Assembly: GCF_000715075.1 (NCBI RefSeq)
Contig: NC_134084.1
Span: forward strand, 104,797,411-104,861,410
Length of the DNA stretch: 64,000 bases
Source: Nicotiana tabacum
Taxonomy: Eukaryota; Streptophyta; Magnoliopsida; Solanales; Solanaceae
Direction of reading: 5' to 3'
The position numbers and the translations under genes were made by a program. The notes under the pieces are model-generated. The model had not been told where the DNA came from. It did no database searches and saw only the letters and a list, made by a program, of their open reading frames with translations. This document shows, in pieces, positions 20,816 to 33,371 of this stretch (positions are counted from its first letter, which is position 1; each line of letters begins with the position of its first letter).

Positions 20816-23512
20816 TGTCACGACCCAAACTGGAGGGCCATGACTAGCACCCGACCACACTTGCCGAGCACCAACGTACATTTCATCTAACCTTCATTAT
20901 TATCTTTTAGGGCTGACGAGATCAATTTAAATGGTAGACCTGGATCATGGACAACCAGCAATAAAATATGACGGCATGAACATACATAGCAGAGGATGAC
21001 CAGACAATCAAGAAACTACATATAAGGTATGAGCTACCACGCTACTATGAAAGACTATACAACAAAAACTAGCCGACAAGGCATACCAAACTATACATGA
21101 GTCGACACCTGTCTATGAGCCTCTAAAGGAACATAAGTGCTGCAACATAGCCAGAACAGGGCCCCGACATACCCATAATGTCTATAACAAAATTGCATAC
21201 CAAGACCAAGGCAAGTCAGGAGAAGGGATCTCGCCAATCACCGCTGAACTGGACAGCCTACTGTGGTGGGGGAGCTGCACCTGCCTGTCTATCAGGACCT
21301 GCAGCACGACATGCAGCGTCCACAAATAAAAGGACGTCAGTACGAATAAAGTACTGAGTATGTAAGGCAGGGAACCATAAATACGATCAGTAATATAAGC
21401 AAGGATAGAGAATATACAACCTGTAACATCTTAGTACCTCTGAGGGCTACTTACATGAAATGCATGATACATATGTATAAATACATAAACCCTTAAAACA
21501 TTCGCCTCTGTGGGCATCATCATCATCATATCGTACCCGGCCATAATAGGCTCGGTAAAAAAACGTACCCGGCCATCATAAGGCTCGGTAGAATCGTACC
21601 CGGCCACGTGGAGCTCGGTAAAACCCAACTGATCAGTGGTTGCACAATAAGTGTCGTACCCGGCCAACTATAGCGTGGCTCGGTAAGAGTAAAATAGATA
21701 CATATATATAATGCATGCTTGACTCATGCAATCACATTCTAAACCTTTCGGAGTGACGTAAGGTCGGTATCCTCTGTACACGTTATTAGGACTAACTCTT
21801 CACTATGAACCTTATAAGAATCAGGAAGTACCAACAACATTGATAACATAAGAATAAAAGAAGCAACATTAACATCAATCATTCTATAAGAGGGAAAACA
21901 ATGTAAGTACTGCTAGCTTCTAAGAGTAGAGTATCTTGGAAGCTCGTTCATTACATTATGTACAATCGGAGTCGTGCAAAAGAAGGAAAGGGATAGCCTC
22001 ACATACCTTGTATATACTTTCCCAATCTCAAGCTATGAAATTGTCAAAACTCCTTAGTCTACAATAAGAGAAACGATACTATCGTTATCATTTAAGCGTC
22101 ATAACTATTATGTATCGACCACAACCTATTTTACGATGAAACGGACAGCACCTCCCCTATATATATGACCTCACACCATTCAAAAAAGTCACCAAACAGC
22201 CCAAACAACATCAATAATAAACATATTGAGCCTCCCAAAATAGTCCACACACAGCCTAATCACTCCATACATACGACGACCACCGTAGTCGTGTCAAACA
22301 ACCTGGAAATATTACGAATAACTATCAGCCCATAACCCTACATATATATGGTGTTTCTCCACACCCTTCCTCCTCCAAAACTCCACAAAACAGTAGTAAA
22401 ATACGCAGCCCAACAGCAACGCAAAACAGTCCACAAAACAATAACATTACTACCAAGCCTTTCGATATATATTTCACAAGTTCTAGCTTCAATGGCTTAG
22501 CCGCAACTTGGATAATATTAAATACATATAGAGTAAGAGGTTCCTTACCTTTATACAGAAATAACAACTCCAATTTGACCTTAAATTTCCATGAAATATC
22601 CCTCCAATGCTGCCACAACAACAAAAAAGCAAAACTAGCGATCAATTAGTGTTTTTCGGCACTAGAATCACTTTAGAAGGCTTGAAATCACCTAGGATTG
22701 ATATTAAGAACATGAGGGAGTATTTACAGAACATAAACCCTTTAAAACAACCTCCCACACGAGCTGGAACGACACAAAAATGAGCAACAACAAGAAGAAC
22801 AAGAGACTTACTAGCGCCACGGAATTCCCGACACTTGATTTGTGTTGTTTGCCCCTTTTTGGGTCTTGAATCTTGAGAGAACCTTGAGAGGATGTTCCTA
22901 GGGTTCTAAGGTCTGAAAATAGTGAGAATAAATGACTTAAAACGGGTTGGAGGCATCCTATATAGGTCCAAATATCTTAAACCGCCTTAGTGGGCCCCAT
23001 AGAGAGGTGTTTGGCGCAGTCTCGTGAAAACGCGAATATCTCTCTACTCCGAGATCGTATCGATGAACGGTTTAATGAGTTGAAAACTAGACTCATATAT
23101 CTTTAATTTTGTTGGTAGATCACCCCATAATTCCTTGTAGATTAGGAGAAAAGATTAGAAACATTTGACCTAATGTTTAAGTAAAATTATGAACCTAAGT
23201 TGCGACAACTTTTGTCGACTTTTGTTTCATAACTCGTTTGACTTCAAGACTTATGATATGGATATTATATGATTAAAATACCTTAATAAATGAACTCTTG
23301 AGTGTATTAAGCACCGCTATATTACTTGAAAATACGAGTTACAACATCCTTGATTCATTTAACTTCTAATACTTGTTAATCACCCTTATACACTCTTGTA
23401 TCACTTAAGACCAATAGGATTGACTTCTTATCATCTCAAAGATAATTCCTTCTTGGATTTATGTTAACTAATATATGGCATGAACTAACACATGTGGATA
23501 TGGGTTGTAACA
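20816..23512 (-). mobile_element. 5' LTR of the Tekay-like element
   Basis: 2697 bp, same length as the 3' LTR. A sample of differences: 21612 G for A, 21675 G for A, 22516 A for C. Open frames inside it (for example 22325-22645 minus, repeated at 14357-14677) exist in both LTRs and do not resemble known proteins. Confidence 0.85.
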
Positions 23513-23955
23513 TTTCTCCATTAGAAGGTTTATTGAATTCTCTTTTTGAACTTGCCGCATCATATGACCAAGATCGATCCAATATGGCTGATAAGACGAG
23601 TGAAGATGAGAATCTAGACCTGATTTCCAAAGATAAAGAGCGTCTCGAATCGTTCAAACTTGAAGCAAGTGATAAAGTCAAGAAAGTTTCCTCTAGTGAA
23701 AAGAAACTGAAGAGAGTTTTGAAGAAGTTGCAGACATTACAACAAGAGAGGGAGAACCTCGAAGGTGTTATAGAAGAGACTCAAAAGGAGGTTGAAGAGA
23801 TTCAGGCAAAAATTTCAACTGCCGAGACTGAGGTCTCTTCATATGACAACGTAAATTTATTGACTGTTTATGATTCGGCCAATTTGGAGGAGAAAAAGAA
23901 GAACCTGGAGACTAGCTGTCAAGAATTGATCAACTACAAGTTTTGTTTAGATTAG
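23513..23955 (+). pseudogene. Antisense PMD gene, C-terminal coiled coil
   Basis: Resumes the frame cut at 12760: ISPLEGLLNSLFELAASYDQ, then a long lysine/glutamate-rich heptad-like region (LKRVLKKLQTLQQERENLEG, EETQKEVEEIQAKI) predicted by eye to form a coiled coil, stopping at 23953-23955. This is a common tail of transposon-borne PMD proteins and suggests oligomerisation. Confidence 0.7.
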
Positions 23956-25398
23956 GCTATTAGCATTATCTCCCCTTTTATATTTATATTAGGTTGACCT
24001 AGTGGATATTTATTTCATATTAAATAAGATTGTTTCTCATTTGCTTTACATTGCCCGACATTTATCTTAGTTGCATAATTTTCCGCTTTACGCGTTTGTA
24101 ACGAAATATTCATATCTTGTTGTGGAAGAGTCCAAATAACAAACCGTTTGATTTCTTGAAAATTAGACTTAAATATATAAAATGTATCCAAAACTTAGAA
24201 TCAAACACCTTCAGAATAAACCTAGGTAATATTTTAAAACCAACTATAGATTCCACCACGTAGGAAATTTTAGATCTATGCAGACTCACAAAAAAAGTCA
24301 TATCTTGGTGTAGAAACGTCGAAATTACGAACACTTAATTTCTTGAAAACTAGACTTCAAGATCTAGATGATATCCAAAATTCTTAATACAACAACTTCA
24401 AAATAGCCCCATATAATATTTCAAAGTCAACTTTATATTGTACCACGCTATCAATTCCAGATATGCGCAGTCTCACCAAAAAAATCATATCTTGGTGTAG
24501 GAACGTCAAAATTATGAACCGTTTGATTTCTTGAAAACTAGACTTCAAGATCTAGAAATATCCAAAATGTAAAATTTAATACATTAAGGATAGTTTCAGA
24601 TAATATTCTAAAATCAACATAAAATTCTGATACGCTGATGGTTTCAGATTGCGCAACTTCACCAAACCTTTTGTATCTTGGTATGGAAGCCTCGAGATCG
24701 GAAGATGTCTTACTTGCCATCAATCGGAATTTAAGAGCTATATTCTCACAAATATCATGGGTTCAAGTCTCACTGAATTTGAAACGTAGTGTCAAGCAAT
24801 CGTTTCCTTATACTTGTGTTTCCTTTTGACACCTCTCTTCTCTTCCCTTTTTTTAAAGGCATAGGGCGGACTTGGAGACCAACAAACTTGAAGGTTTGGC
24901 GAACCTAAAGACATAGAGGATCCCTAGACTTCAATGCAAATACTCGACATCCTCCTAAAATCGGCCCATTGACGATATCAATTTACCATGGAGGGTTGCC
25001 CCCTTTAAATCAAATGAGATCAAAGTTCAGCAGGAGGATGGCATTTCAGCTTGGTCTTATATTCCTTCATACTTCATTTGAACAACAATTGGGGAAATAT
25101 ATATCTTTTGAACTTATGCGACTGAACTTAGAATGAGACTCTAAGATACCTACGTACCTCGGTAAAGAGGATCAAGTCATACCGTAGTTCAGACTGGGTG
25201 ATTTTTTTTATATGTCCTAACTTTTGCCTAGGCCGCCTCTTTCGAAGTATTCAACCTAGCAGACTCTTTTTTTCGCAGGGGCCATACACAGTTTAGACTC
25301 ATGCGGGCCAGGAGTGTAGCAACATGCAGTTTAGGCTCGTGTATCAAGGAGTGTCATGACTTGCAGTTTAGGCTCGTACGTCGAGGAGCGTTGCAACT
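23956..25398. other. Tat 3' region between the PMD gene and integrase
   Basis: No coding sequence recognised. Contains two repeat arrays annotated separately. The PMD gene terminator and the 3' end of pol must both lie here. Confidence 0.5.
24111..24720. repeat. Diverged tandem repeat, about 187-bp unit
   Basis: CATATCTTGGTGTAG-like blocks start at 24111, 24299, 24486 and 24672 (spacings 188, 187, 186), each followed by TTTCTTGAAAACTAGACTT. Three full units and a partial fourth, roughly 75-80 per cent alike. Confidence 0.8.
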
Positions 25399-25400
25399 TC
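25278..25400. repeat. About 43-bp repeat, three copies
   Basis: GCAGTTTAGGCTCGT-like blocks recur three times, each followed by a GGAG(T/C)GT block, just downstream of the integrase stop in element orientation. Confidence 0.65.
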
Positions 25401-26394
25401 ACGGATAATATTTCTTTAAACACTTGCCATTGATAGGGCCGATTCTCATGCCATCTATATCAACCAACTTGTAAGCCCCACTTGAGTAAGCTTTTTGTAC
25501 GACATATGGCCCATCCCATTTTGAAGTCAACTTCCCTACAGGTTTATGATAAGTAATTATGGGTCTTCGTACGGCAAGGACTTGATCTCCTACTTGAAAG
25601 GATCTCGGGCGAACTTTTTTATTGAAGGCACGAGACAATCGAGCTTGATAACATTCAAGACTCTGTTAAGCTTCCAACCTCTTCTCATCAAGGGACTCCA
25701 ACTCTGTTAATCAAAGTCGAGCATTTTCTTCATCAGTGATCCCTTCTTGAATAGCCAGTCGTAACGAAGGTATTTGACGCTCAAAGGGCAAGACGACTTC
25801 GACTCTATAAATGAGTGAATAAGGAGTCGCCTGTGTTGGCGTGCGGTGAGTCGTCCTATATGCCCATAGAGCTTCTTCCATACGGTCATTCCAATCTCGT
25901 TTGGATTTGGAGACGACTTTCTTTAACAAGTTGCATAGAGTCTTGTTGAATGCCTCAGCTAGACCATTAGCGAAAACATTGTACATCAAAGAGTTACGTT
26001 GCTTGAAGCCAAAGAGATCACAAATCTTGTTCATTAGTCTATTGTCAAATGGCTTTCCATTATCCGTTATTATATAACGAGGAATGCCAAAGTGATCAAT
26101 AATGTTTACTCGGATGAAACTTGCAACATTTTCCTTTTTTACTTCCTTAAGAGCAACAACTTCAGCCCATTTTGAGAAGTAGTCAGTTGCAGCCAAGATG
26201 TATAGGTGCCCACCAGAGGACTTTGGTAGTGGTCCAACAACATCCAATCCCCAAGCGTCAAATGGCCAGGATGCAACAGTCGGGTGCAACACTTCAGGAG
26301 GTTGATGAATAAAATTCGCATGGAATTGACAAGCCTTGCATCTTCGAGCGTAGTCCAAACAATCTTTTACCATCGTTGGCCAATAATATCCCAT
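25399..26394 (-). pseudogene. Integrase of the Tat element
   Basis: Zinc finger end CKACQFHAN, core with GLDVVGPLP (Asp), YIITDNGKPFDN (Asp) and NGLAEAFNKTL (Glu), so the DDE triad is present. The C-terminal domain follows (RPRSFQVGDQVLAVRRP, KWDGPYVVQKAYSSGAYKL, ending at 25399). Stops near 25710 and 25675 separate core and tail, and a change of frame precedes 26394. No chromodomain, as expected for Tat. Confidence 0.9.
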
Positions 26395-26828
26395 CCTTTT
26401 TATATGGAAGTGGAGCTTTGGTCTAGACTAGTGTGACCCACATACCCCAGAATGCGCTTCTTGCAAAGCTTGGAGTGCTTTATCTTCCCCTAAGCATCGC
26501 AAGAGTACTCCCTCGAATGATCTTCTGTAAAGGGTATCTTTGTAGTAAAGGAAGCGAGGTGCACGACGGCGGATTTCAGTTCTTCTCCGCGGATTTTCTG
26601 GAAGTATCCCATAGCATAAGTAGTCGATAATGGGTTGTCGCCATCTTATTTCTCAACTTTAGAAATAGAGACAAGATGCTTGAGTTCATTTTCTTCACAT
26701 TCAGCCTCATTTGGCAGCGGTACTACCCATTTTTGGCAGACAGTAACTTGCGCTTGATCAGGTAGGGTTAAAGATGAAGCTAGGGCAGCTAAAGCATCAG
26801 CCTTCTTATTTTCTTTCCTTGGCACATG
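26395..26828 (-). pseudogene. Linker between archaeal-type RNase H and integrase, degenerate
   Basis: Broken continuation of pol: HVPRKENKKADALAALAS, the usual end of the archaeal-type RNase H, follows a stop at 26829-26831. Several further stops and a frame change occur before the integrase core. Confidence 0.6.
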
Positions 26829-27206
26829 CTAAATAGTCACATCACCAAGCCACCCCATCAACTTTTTAGCGTAATCATGATATGGGTGTAGTTCAGGATT
26901 CTTAACCTCGTAACTACCCAAAAGCTGATTGACCACTAACTGGGAGTCACCAAAGACTTGCAATTGCAATTGCTTTATATCAACGGCCATTTCAAGCCCA
27001 AGTATTAATGCTTGATACTCAGCAACATTGTTGGAATAGAGTTGTGTCAAGGTGAAGGAGTAGGGCAAGACTTCACCTTGGGGAATGATAAATACTACAC
27101 CAGCCTCGGTTCCCCCACGATGCGCAGCACCATCAAAGTACATCTCCCATGGAGGTTGAACTTCAACGACCATTGCGTCCTCATCGGGTAGTTCATCAGT
27201 TAGCTC
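26829..27206 (-). pseudogene. Second, archaeal-type RNase H (aRH) of the Tat element
   Basis: MYFDGAAHRGGTEAGVVFI (first Asp), SNNVAEYQALILGLEMA (Glu) and VFGDSQLVVNQLLG (Asp) are the signature of an archaeal-like RNase H, found next to the normal retroviral-type RNase H in Tat elements. A TAG at 27207-27209 separates it from the first RNase H in the same frame. Confidence 0.9.
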
Positions 27207-27635
27207 CTAGTCATTAGGTATCGGATGATCTGCCAAGAAGTCTGGCAAGGATTGTCCTTCTATAGCCTTTTGAGGGATGTACAAAATCTCGAATTGTTGA
27301 AATTGGAGGTACCATCTCGCTAGTCGATCACTAAGAACAGGTTTTGACATCACGAACTTGATGGGATTTGCTTTAGAAACAAGACGGACAACATGCGCTT
27401 GAAAGTAGTGCTTCAACTTTTGAATTGAGAAGACTAGAGCCAAACACAACTTTTCAATTGGCAAATAATTCAACTTGTTAGGTGTCATCATCCTACTCAA
27501 GTAGTAAAGAGAGTTTTCTTTCCCCTCACTATTTTCTTGGGCCAACAGTGCTCCAACAGACCTTTCCTGTGCCACAATGTATAGTATCAATAGCTTTCCA
27601 GGTATAAGAGCTGCTAAAACTAGAGGCTTCATCAA
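27207..27635 (-). pseudogene. RNase H of the Tat element
   Basis: Retroviral-type RNase H: YIVAQERSVGALLAQEN, YYLSRMMTPNKLNY, IEKLCLALVFSIQKLKHYF, ending FLADHPIPND. The frame differs from RT, so a frameshift lies near 27632. Confidence 0.85.
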
Positions 27636-28987
27636 GTAGGTTTGATACTTTCGAAGGCATTGCTACAAGCTTGGTCCAATTTAAAAGGAACGTCTTTCTT
27701 CATGAGGCGAGTAAATGGTTGGCACCTCCCAGCCAGGTTTGATATGAATCTTCTAAGGTATGCTAGATTTCCTTGCAGACTTTTTAATTCATGGATATCT
27801 CGAGGCTCAGGCATTTTCAAAATGGCATCCACTTTTGCTTGATCAATTTCGATCCCTTGATGTCGGACAATGAAACCAAGGAACTTTCCAGAAGTAACTC
27901 CAAAGGCACATTTCAATGGATTCATCCTAAGTTGGTACCTCCGGAGCAATTCAAATACCATTCACAAGTCTTTCATGTGGTCGCCCTTCTTTCTTGATTT
28001 CACCACCAAGTCGTCAACATAGCATTCGACATTCTTGTGGAGAAGATCATCGAAAATATTCTACATAGCCCTTTGGTAAGTAGCACCAGCATTCCTCAAG
28101 CCAAAAGGCATTACCTTGTAGCAATAAATACCCTTTGGGGTATGGAATGCAGTAAGCTCTTCATCTTTTAGTGCCATGCGTATTTGGTTATAGCCCGACG
28201 AACCGTCCATAAATGACATTACCTCGTACCCAGTAGTAGCATCGATCATCAGTTCTGGAATGGGAAGTGGGAACTCATCTTTCGGACAGGCATTGTTAAG
28301 ATCCCTAAAGTCAACGCACACTCGAATCTGACCATTTTTCTTCCTTACAGGGACAATACTTAAAACCCATGTTGGGTATTTAACTTCACGAATAAAGCCA
28401 GCTTCGATGAGTTTGTTAACTTCTGTTTCAATCAAGGGAACCAAGTCCGGCCTAAAATTCCTTTGAGCTTGTTTAATAGGACGAGCACCATTTTTTACTG
28501 CAAGGTGATGGACTGCTACTTTTGGGTCCAGGCCAAGCATCTCTTTATAACTCCAAGCAAAGACATCCCTGAACTCTTTGAGTAACTCAATATAAGTGCT
28601 CTCTTCATCAACTTCAAGTAAATCTCTTAGGTAGGTGGGTCTTGGTTCTTCATCGGTGCCAAGGTTAACTTCTTTTAAGGCATCAACTGTTGTATTCATT
28701 CCTTCTTCAAGTTCAGGTGGAGTATCTTTAGTATCTTCATCTTCTTGAGGGTCCCCATCACTGAAGGATATATGATAACACGGCGAAACATCCTCCAATT
28801 CCACAATATCTTCCATCGAAGATGGAATTCCATTCTCGACTTGTACAGTAACATGATACGAAAAACCCACACTTTCTTCGCCTTCATCACATTCCTTAGT
28901 ATAGACCACAATATATGCCTTTGCCTTCAGTACTTCTTTACACGAAACCACAAGTTTTGTTTTTCGCCTCATTCTAGAAGGAAACAA
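27632..28987 (-). pseudogene. Reverse transcriptase of the Tat element
   Basis: RT fingers and palm from VPVRKKNGQIRVCVDFRDLN through GSSGYNQIRMA and MPFGLRNAGATYQ. The catalytic YVDD lies in a short piece bounded by stops at 28061-28063 (TAG) and 27962-27964 (TGA). The thumb follows from 27961 (FLGFIVRHQGIEID, LQGNLAYLRRFI). The catalytic motif itself is intact, but the gene is broken. The N-terminal part before the RT (28700-28987) is acidic linker. Confidence 0.93.
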
Positions 28988-29076
28988 ACTTTGGAAATCC
29001 TTAGAGATATCCTGGATTTTGGGTGAAGCGGATGTTCTTATGCTTTAAAAATTTCTCCGAAACTTATTCCCCTTCT

Positions 29077-32000
29077 TTAGTGACCAAATCTTTCAAACAT
29101 GGAAGTCCTCACAGGTGATCTTCCAAGTCGATCAAAGACAGAAGGCTTGTTAGAAACGGTTGATTCATCTTCTGCAGTGATATAATTATTGCTCGCCATT
29201 CTTATTGAGATGCGCACTGGTGACGGTTGCTTGTATCCCAAACCTTCATGTGGTTGCCTCGTTGCAGCTTCTGATGGGAGCTTCCCTAACTTTGATGGCT
29301 CATTAGGATTGTATCCAGCTTTTGCAAATAGCTTGTAAGCGTTAGGGTCAAAACCTTCATTTATTCTCTTTGTAGGGAGTGTCACATTCTGCAAACGATT
29401 TTGGGCTACAAACCCTGCAAGCGGCATTGAGGACGACTTTACTGCCTCAATTCATTTGACCGGAAGAGTTAACTCCTTTAGCATGTTAGCTTGGCGATTA
29501 GATGGTTCACCTTCGTCTTTCTTCCTTTTAGGGACATATTGGAGCGCCAGACTTACTTTCTTGCCATAAGACGTAATATTCCCTCTATAAGATTTATTCG
29601 CGTTGGGTTGTACCTCCTTACTAATAGCTTTGGCTTCACCAGTAGTCACCTCTTCTCTTTTAGTTAGGGCTCTTTATTCTTGCTTTTCATGCCATCATCA
29701 GCTTTCAGCTCCTTCACAATGCGGTTTTTCAAGTAGAACTTTGCATTGGCGAAGTGTGACTCAGCCTCGGTGAATGGCTCATCATCAGCAACTACCGTCT
29801 TCTCGACTTCACCCTCGTAGTATTTTAAATATTGATGGTAGGTAGATGGAACTACTTTATTCTCATGTATCCAAGGCCTCCCAAGCAAAACATTGTATGA
29901 AGTCTTCGCGTCGATCACATGCAGCCATGTACTTGATTGCATATCTTCAATAGTAATTCCCAGCCTGATCGCGCCTATGGCTCTTTGCCCCCCTTGGTTG
30001 AATCCTTGGATCATAATATGACTTTTTGAGAGTTTGTTCATGTGAATACCAAGTTCTTTCACAGTGTGGATTGGCAAAATATTCACTGAGGATCCTCCAT
30101 CAACCAAAATCCGATTTACCCTTTCATCGCGCATATAGCCAACCAGGTACAATGGGAGGTTATGAGGAGTGTCACCTAGCAAAAGATCGTCATTTGTGAA
30201 CGTGACCTTTTCCTCACAAGCATTAACTTCTTGAGGAGTGGACTCGATGGGCTTTTCCAAAGATGGTGCCAATAGTAGGTCATCACTCTTTTCTTCCCAT
30301 TTGTTCGCATGGAAACAAGAGGCATCAATGCCCTCATGGGAAATCTTCGTGCGGAACCAACTTGGTAAAAACTCCTCCAAGGTCACTGGATTTTGTGGCT
30401 TTTGAGAATGGTGCATCTCCACTTTTGCTTTCTTCAAATGCCTAGCTGGATTCTTTTTCGTTGGTCTTTTTACCATCATCTTCCTTGTTGGTTGTTCTAT
30501 TGATTCTTTTCGTGGGCTCCTTTTGTAGCGCCTACGACGAGTTACCAACGTCCAACCTTCATCATCATCAGGTTGATCATTTTCAATTTTGTTATTCACC
30601 AGTAATTCTTCATTTTTGATTCCATTTAAATTGCATAACTCATCTAGACTGAATGAGCCAAAGGTGATACAGACTTGGTTCGCGCTTGCTTTCTCATCTT
30701 CAAGCACGATCTTCTTTTCACGGGCCAAGTCCATAACTTTGTCCTTGAAGACAAAGCACTTCTTTAGAGGGTGGCTTATAAGTCGGTGATATTTGCAGTA
30801 ATTTGGGTCATTCGTTTTCCCAGCTTCATTTGGTCGCTTCATCTCCGGAAGCTCAATGAGATCTAACTCGAAGAGTTCTTCGAAAATGGCTGGCACATCA
30901 GAATCTAGGAATGGGTACTCTTTATCCTGCATTTCTTTTAGAGTCAACGTTCCACTTGGCTTATCTTGAAAAGAAGTGGATTTCATACTCTGCTTCTTGT
31001 TCACCTTCGTCGTGAACTTCATAGGTGACATGTTGACATTCATAGCTTCTTTCCTTTCAGACTTGGGTACGAATTTTCCCCACTTCCTGACTTCTTTCTT
31101 GTCATTCCCTTTGCGAGGTTCATAGATGGGCAGCCTTTCATTTCCAGCGGAGGCCATGCTCAATTCCATGTCATTGGAACGAGTTGCAAGTTCTTCAAAT
31201 GTGCTAGGCTTGATACCTTGCAAGATGTAGCGCAATCCCCAATGCATGCCTTGGATGCACATATCTATGCCTGAAGCTTCACTAAGCCTGTCTTTGCAAT
31301 TGAGGCTTGCATTCCTCCAACGATTGATAAAGTCAATAACTGGTTCCCCCTTTCGTTGACGAGTTTTTGTAAGTTCTATCATACTCACAGTACGTCTCGT
31401 ACTATAAAAGTGAATGAGGAACTCTTGCTCTAGTTGATCCCAACTATCGATAGATCCAGCCTCGAGGTCCGTATACCAATCAAAAGCATTTCCTTTTAGC
31501 GAGCGGACAAACGACTTGATAAGGTAATCTCCATAAGTCCCAGCATTGTTGCACGTCTCCACGAAGTGCACAACATGTTGCTCTGGGTTACCTTTACTAT
31601 CAAACTATTGAAACTTCGGAGGTTGATAGCCAGCAGACATCTTCAACATATCGACCCTTGCAGTGTACGGCTTTGCATATGTAAGGGAGGATTTGGCAGC
31701 AACTTCATATTTGTTCTTAATGGTTTCTTCGATGAACTCCTTCAGTTGATTGATTGGAATCATCCCTTCAGATGAAATAGGGATAGGCTTAGTGTACGCT
31801 ACTTGTCTTGGAGGAGAGTCACTCTCTAGAACTTCTGGGAGCATGCCGGGTGCATGGGTGGATTCTTCTTCCATCAAGATTCCCACTCTGTCTGTTAGCC
31901 TATCGATTCTAGCCTCTTGATTTTGCATGTATTTGGTCAAGCCAGCGATTGCTTCCGTCAAGTTTGCCAACTGCTTATCCACGGATGAAGTATTTGTCAT

Positions 32001-32282
32001 CATAACTTGCATGATTGTCGTAGACGACAGAGAGTAGCATGGATTTTCACACAGATTGATCCTTGATCGGCTCACGCTATGTGGTGTAAGTGGGGAGGAT
32101 CCATCACTTGAAGCATCATCATCTTCCTTCATAGCAGAGTGCTTGGATCCGGAGAGGTCAAGCAGAGCAAGAGTTTTCTTGATCTTTTCAGCAACATCGC
32201 TTCCTCCTTCAGATGCGTTTGTGGAAGATCTTGCTCTTTTTGAGGATGAAGATCTGAAAACAAGTGTTGAGATAGACGACAC
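29077..32282 (-). pseudogene. Gag and protease of the Tat element
   Basis: Starts MSSISTLVFRSSSSKRAR at 32282. The Retrotrans_gag domain follows ([50 protein letters not shown]). The protease at about 30.07-30.12 kb ([14 protein letters not shown]) has Asp-Gly-Gly, the usual form in this lineage. The tail continues to 29077 (FGH). Breaks: TAG at 31605-31607, frameshift near 29655, stop near 29450, frameshift near 29060 leading into RT. An acidic/basic spacer with a KSPRK region separates capsid from protease. Confidence 0.9.
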
Positions 32283-32514
32283 TTAGGGTGCTTGTTGTCC
32301 TAAAGAGCTTGCTTTGCTCCTCGTAACTGGTCCGAAGCTTCCAAAGGTAACATCGAGGATGCTTTCCACATCAGCATAGAACCTGGAGTTAGCAGCCTTG
32401 GTGGAAATTGAACCGGAGTTGATTTTCTTTGAAGCCATTTCAATGTTCTTGGTATTTGGTGAATGAAAGGTTGAGATGATAGGTAGAGATTGTCCCACCG
32501 GGCGTGCCAAAATT
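32283..32514 (-). other. 5' leader and PBS region of the Tat element
   Basis: Between the 5' LTR and gag. On the minus strand the LTR end is followed by TGGCACGCCCGGTGGGAC (plus about 32492-32509), the position of the primer binding site. I do not assign the tRNA with certainty; it is not the Met type. Confidence 0.6.
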
Positions 32515-33371
32515 TGTAGACAATAAATTTGCGTCAAGAAAATAAAATCAAGACCGAAAATATCACAACAATCATAGTATTTTATTTCAAATATTTTGAA
32601 TGTTACAATCTCTATGAATCCTCTGATTCTTCTTTTCAGTAGTAAATAAATTCAAGGGCCTTTGAGCTTGATCTTAAATATGTATTTGTTGCCTCGAACG
32701 ATGATCTTGTTCTTGAGCTTGAGCTTGATTGCTTGAACTTGGCCTTGATTTCTTCTTCGTTCTTGAGCTTGAACTTGATTTCTTGAACTTGAACATGAAG
32801 CTTGAAACTTGTGGAGGAATTTGTAGCGTTTGATCCACGAGCTCTTTCTTGCTTCTTGTTATAACTTCTGGTGTCTTTTCTGAGTTATGAAGACCCCTAT
32901 TTATAGTTGTGGAAGGGAGGAGTTGTGATAAGAACAAACTCTTTCCGGCCAATCAAATTGAAGTGTGACATGGCTGCATTTGATTGGCCAGAACATGTCA
33001 CTTGCACACATGGCGCGATTTCATTGGCCTTTTAGTGTAACTGGGCATACCTTGTCATTTTGACACGTGGCATGGTCCTATTGGCTCTTCTGCTTGACTT
33101 GGCGCGCCACATCATTTGACACGTGATACCAAACTGGACCTCTAGGAAGATGTCATCTTGGGCTTAATGAAGTGGGCTCATCACTTTAGCCCAATTAAAT
33201 GGGCTAGCCCAATAGATTAAGACTTATTTATTTAATCCATATATATTGGACTTATATAATTAATTCAATCATATTAGCCCATAATATTTATTTGGACCAA
33301 TATATCTTGAATTTAAAATATAGACCAAATTAATTTTATGGATTTAAATCCAATAAATTTGTATGCCTACA
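32515..33371 (-). mobile_element. 5' LTR of the Tat element
   Basis: 857 bp direct copy of 3387-4266, with the same minus-strand TATA box (CTATAAATAGGGG, plus 32894-32906). Confidence 0.9.

Larger units (their letters stand above)
12761..23512 (-). mobile_element. Young Tekay-like chromovirus nested in the PMD gene
   Basis: Two 2697-bp LTRs (12848-15544 and 20816-23512) flank a minus-strand gag-pol of the chromovirus Tekay/Del type (long LTR, IDPxS protease, chromodomain C-terminus). The LTRs appear about 99 per cent identical by eye, so this is the youngest insertion here. Its left end carries 87 bp beyond the LTR (12761-12847) that duplicates the 5' leader including the PBS. No clean target duplication is seen (TGCAA on the left, altered on the right). 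Five stops and one frameshift inactivate gag-pol. Confidence 0.9.
3387..33371 (-). mobile_element. Ty3/gypsy retrotransposon, Tat lineage, with two nested insertions
   Basis: Two direct LTR copies (3387-4266 and 32515-33371) bracket, on the minus strand, gag, protease, RT, RNase H, a second archaeal-type RNase H and integrase. Between integrase and the 3' LTR lie tandem repeats and a plus-strand PMD gene. The double RNase H and long, repeat-rich 3' region are hallmarks of Tat/Ogre-type elements, and antisense extra ORFs are known from that lineage. Flanks TAAGG (3382-3386) and GAAGG (33372-33376) look like a 5-bp target duplication with one mismatch. Removing the insertions at 7101-11770 and 12761-23512 leaves about 14.5 kb. 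Stops and frameshifts in gag and pol show it is no longer autonomous. Confidence 0.9.
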
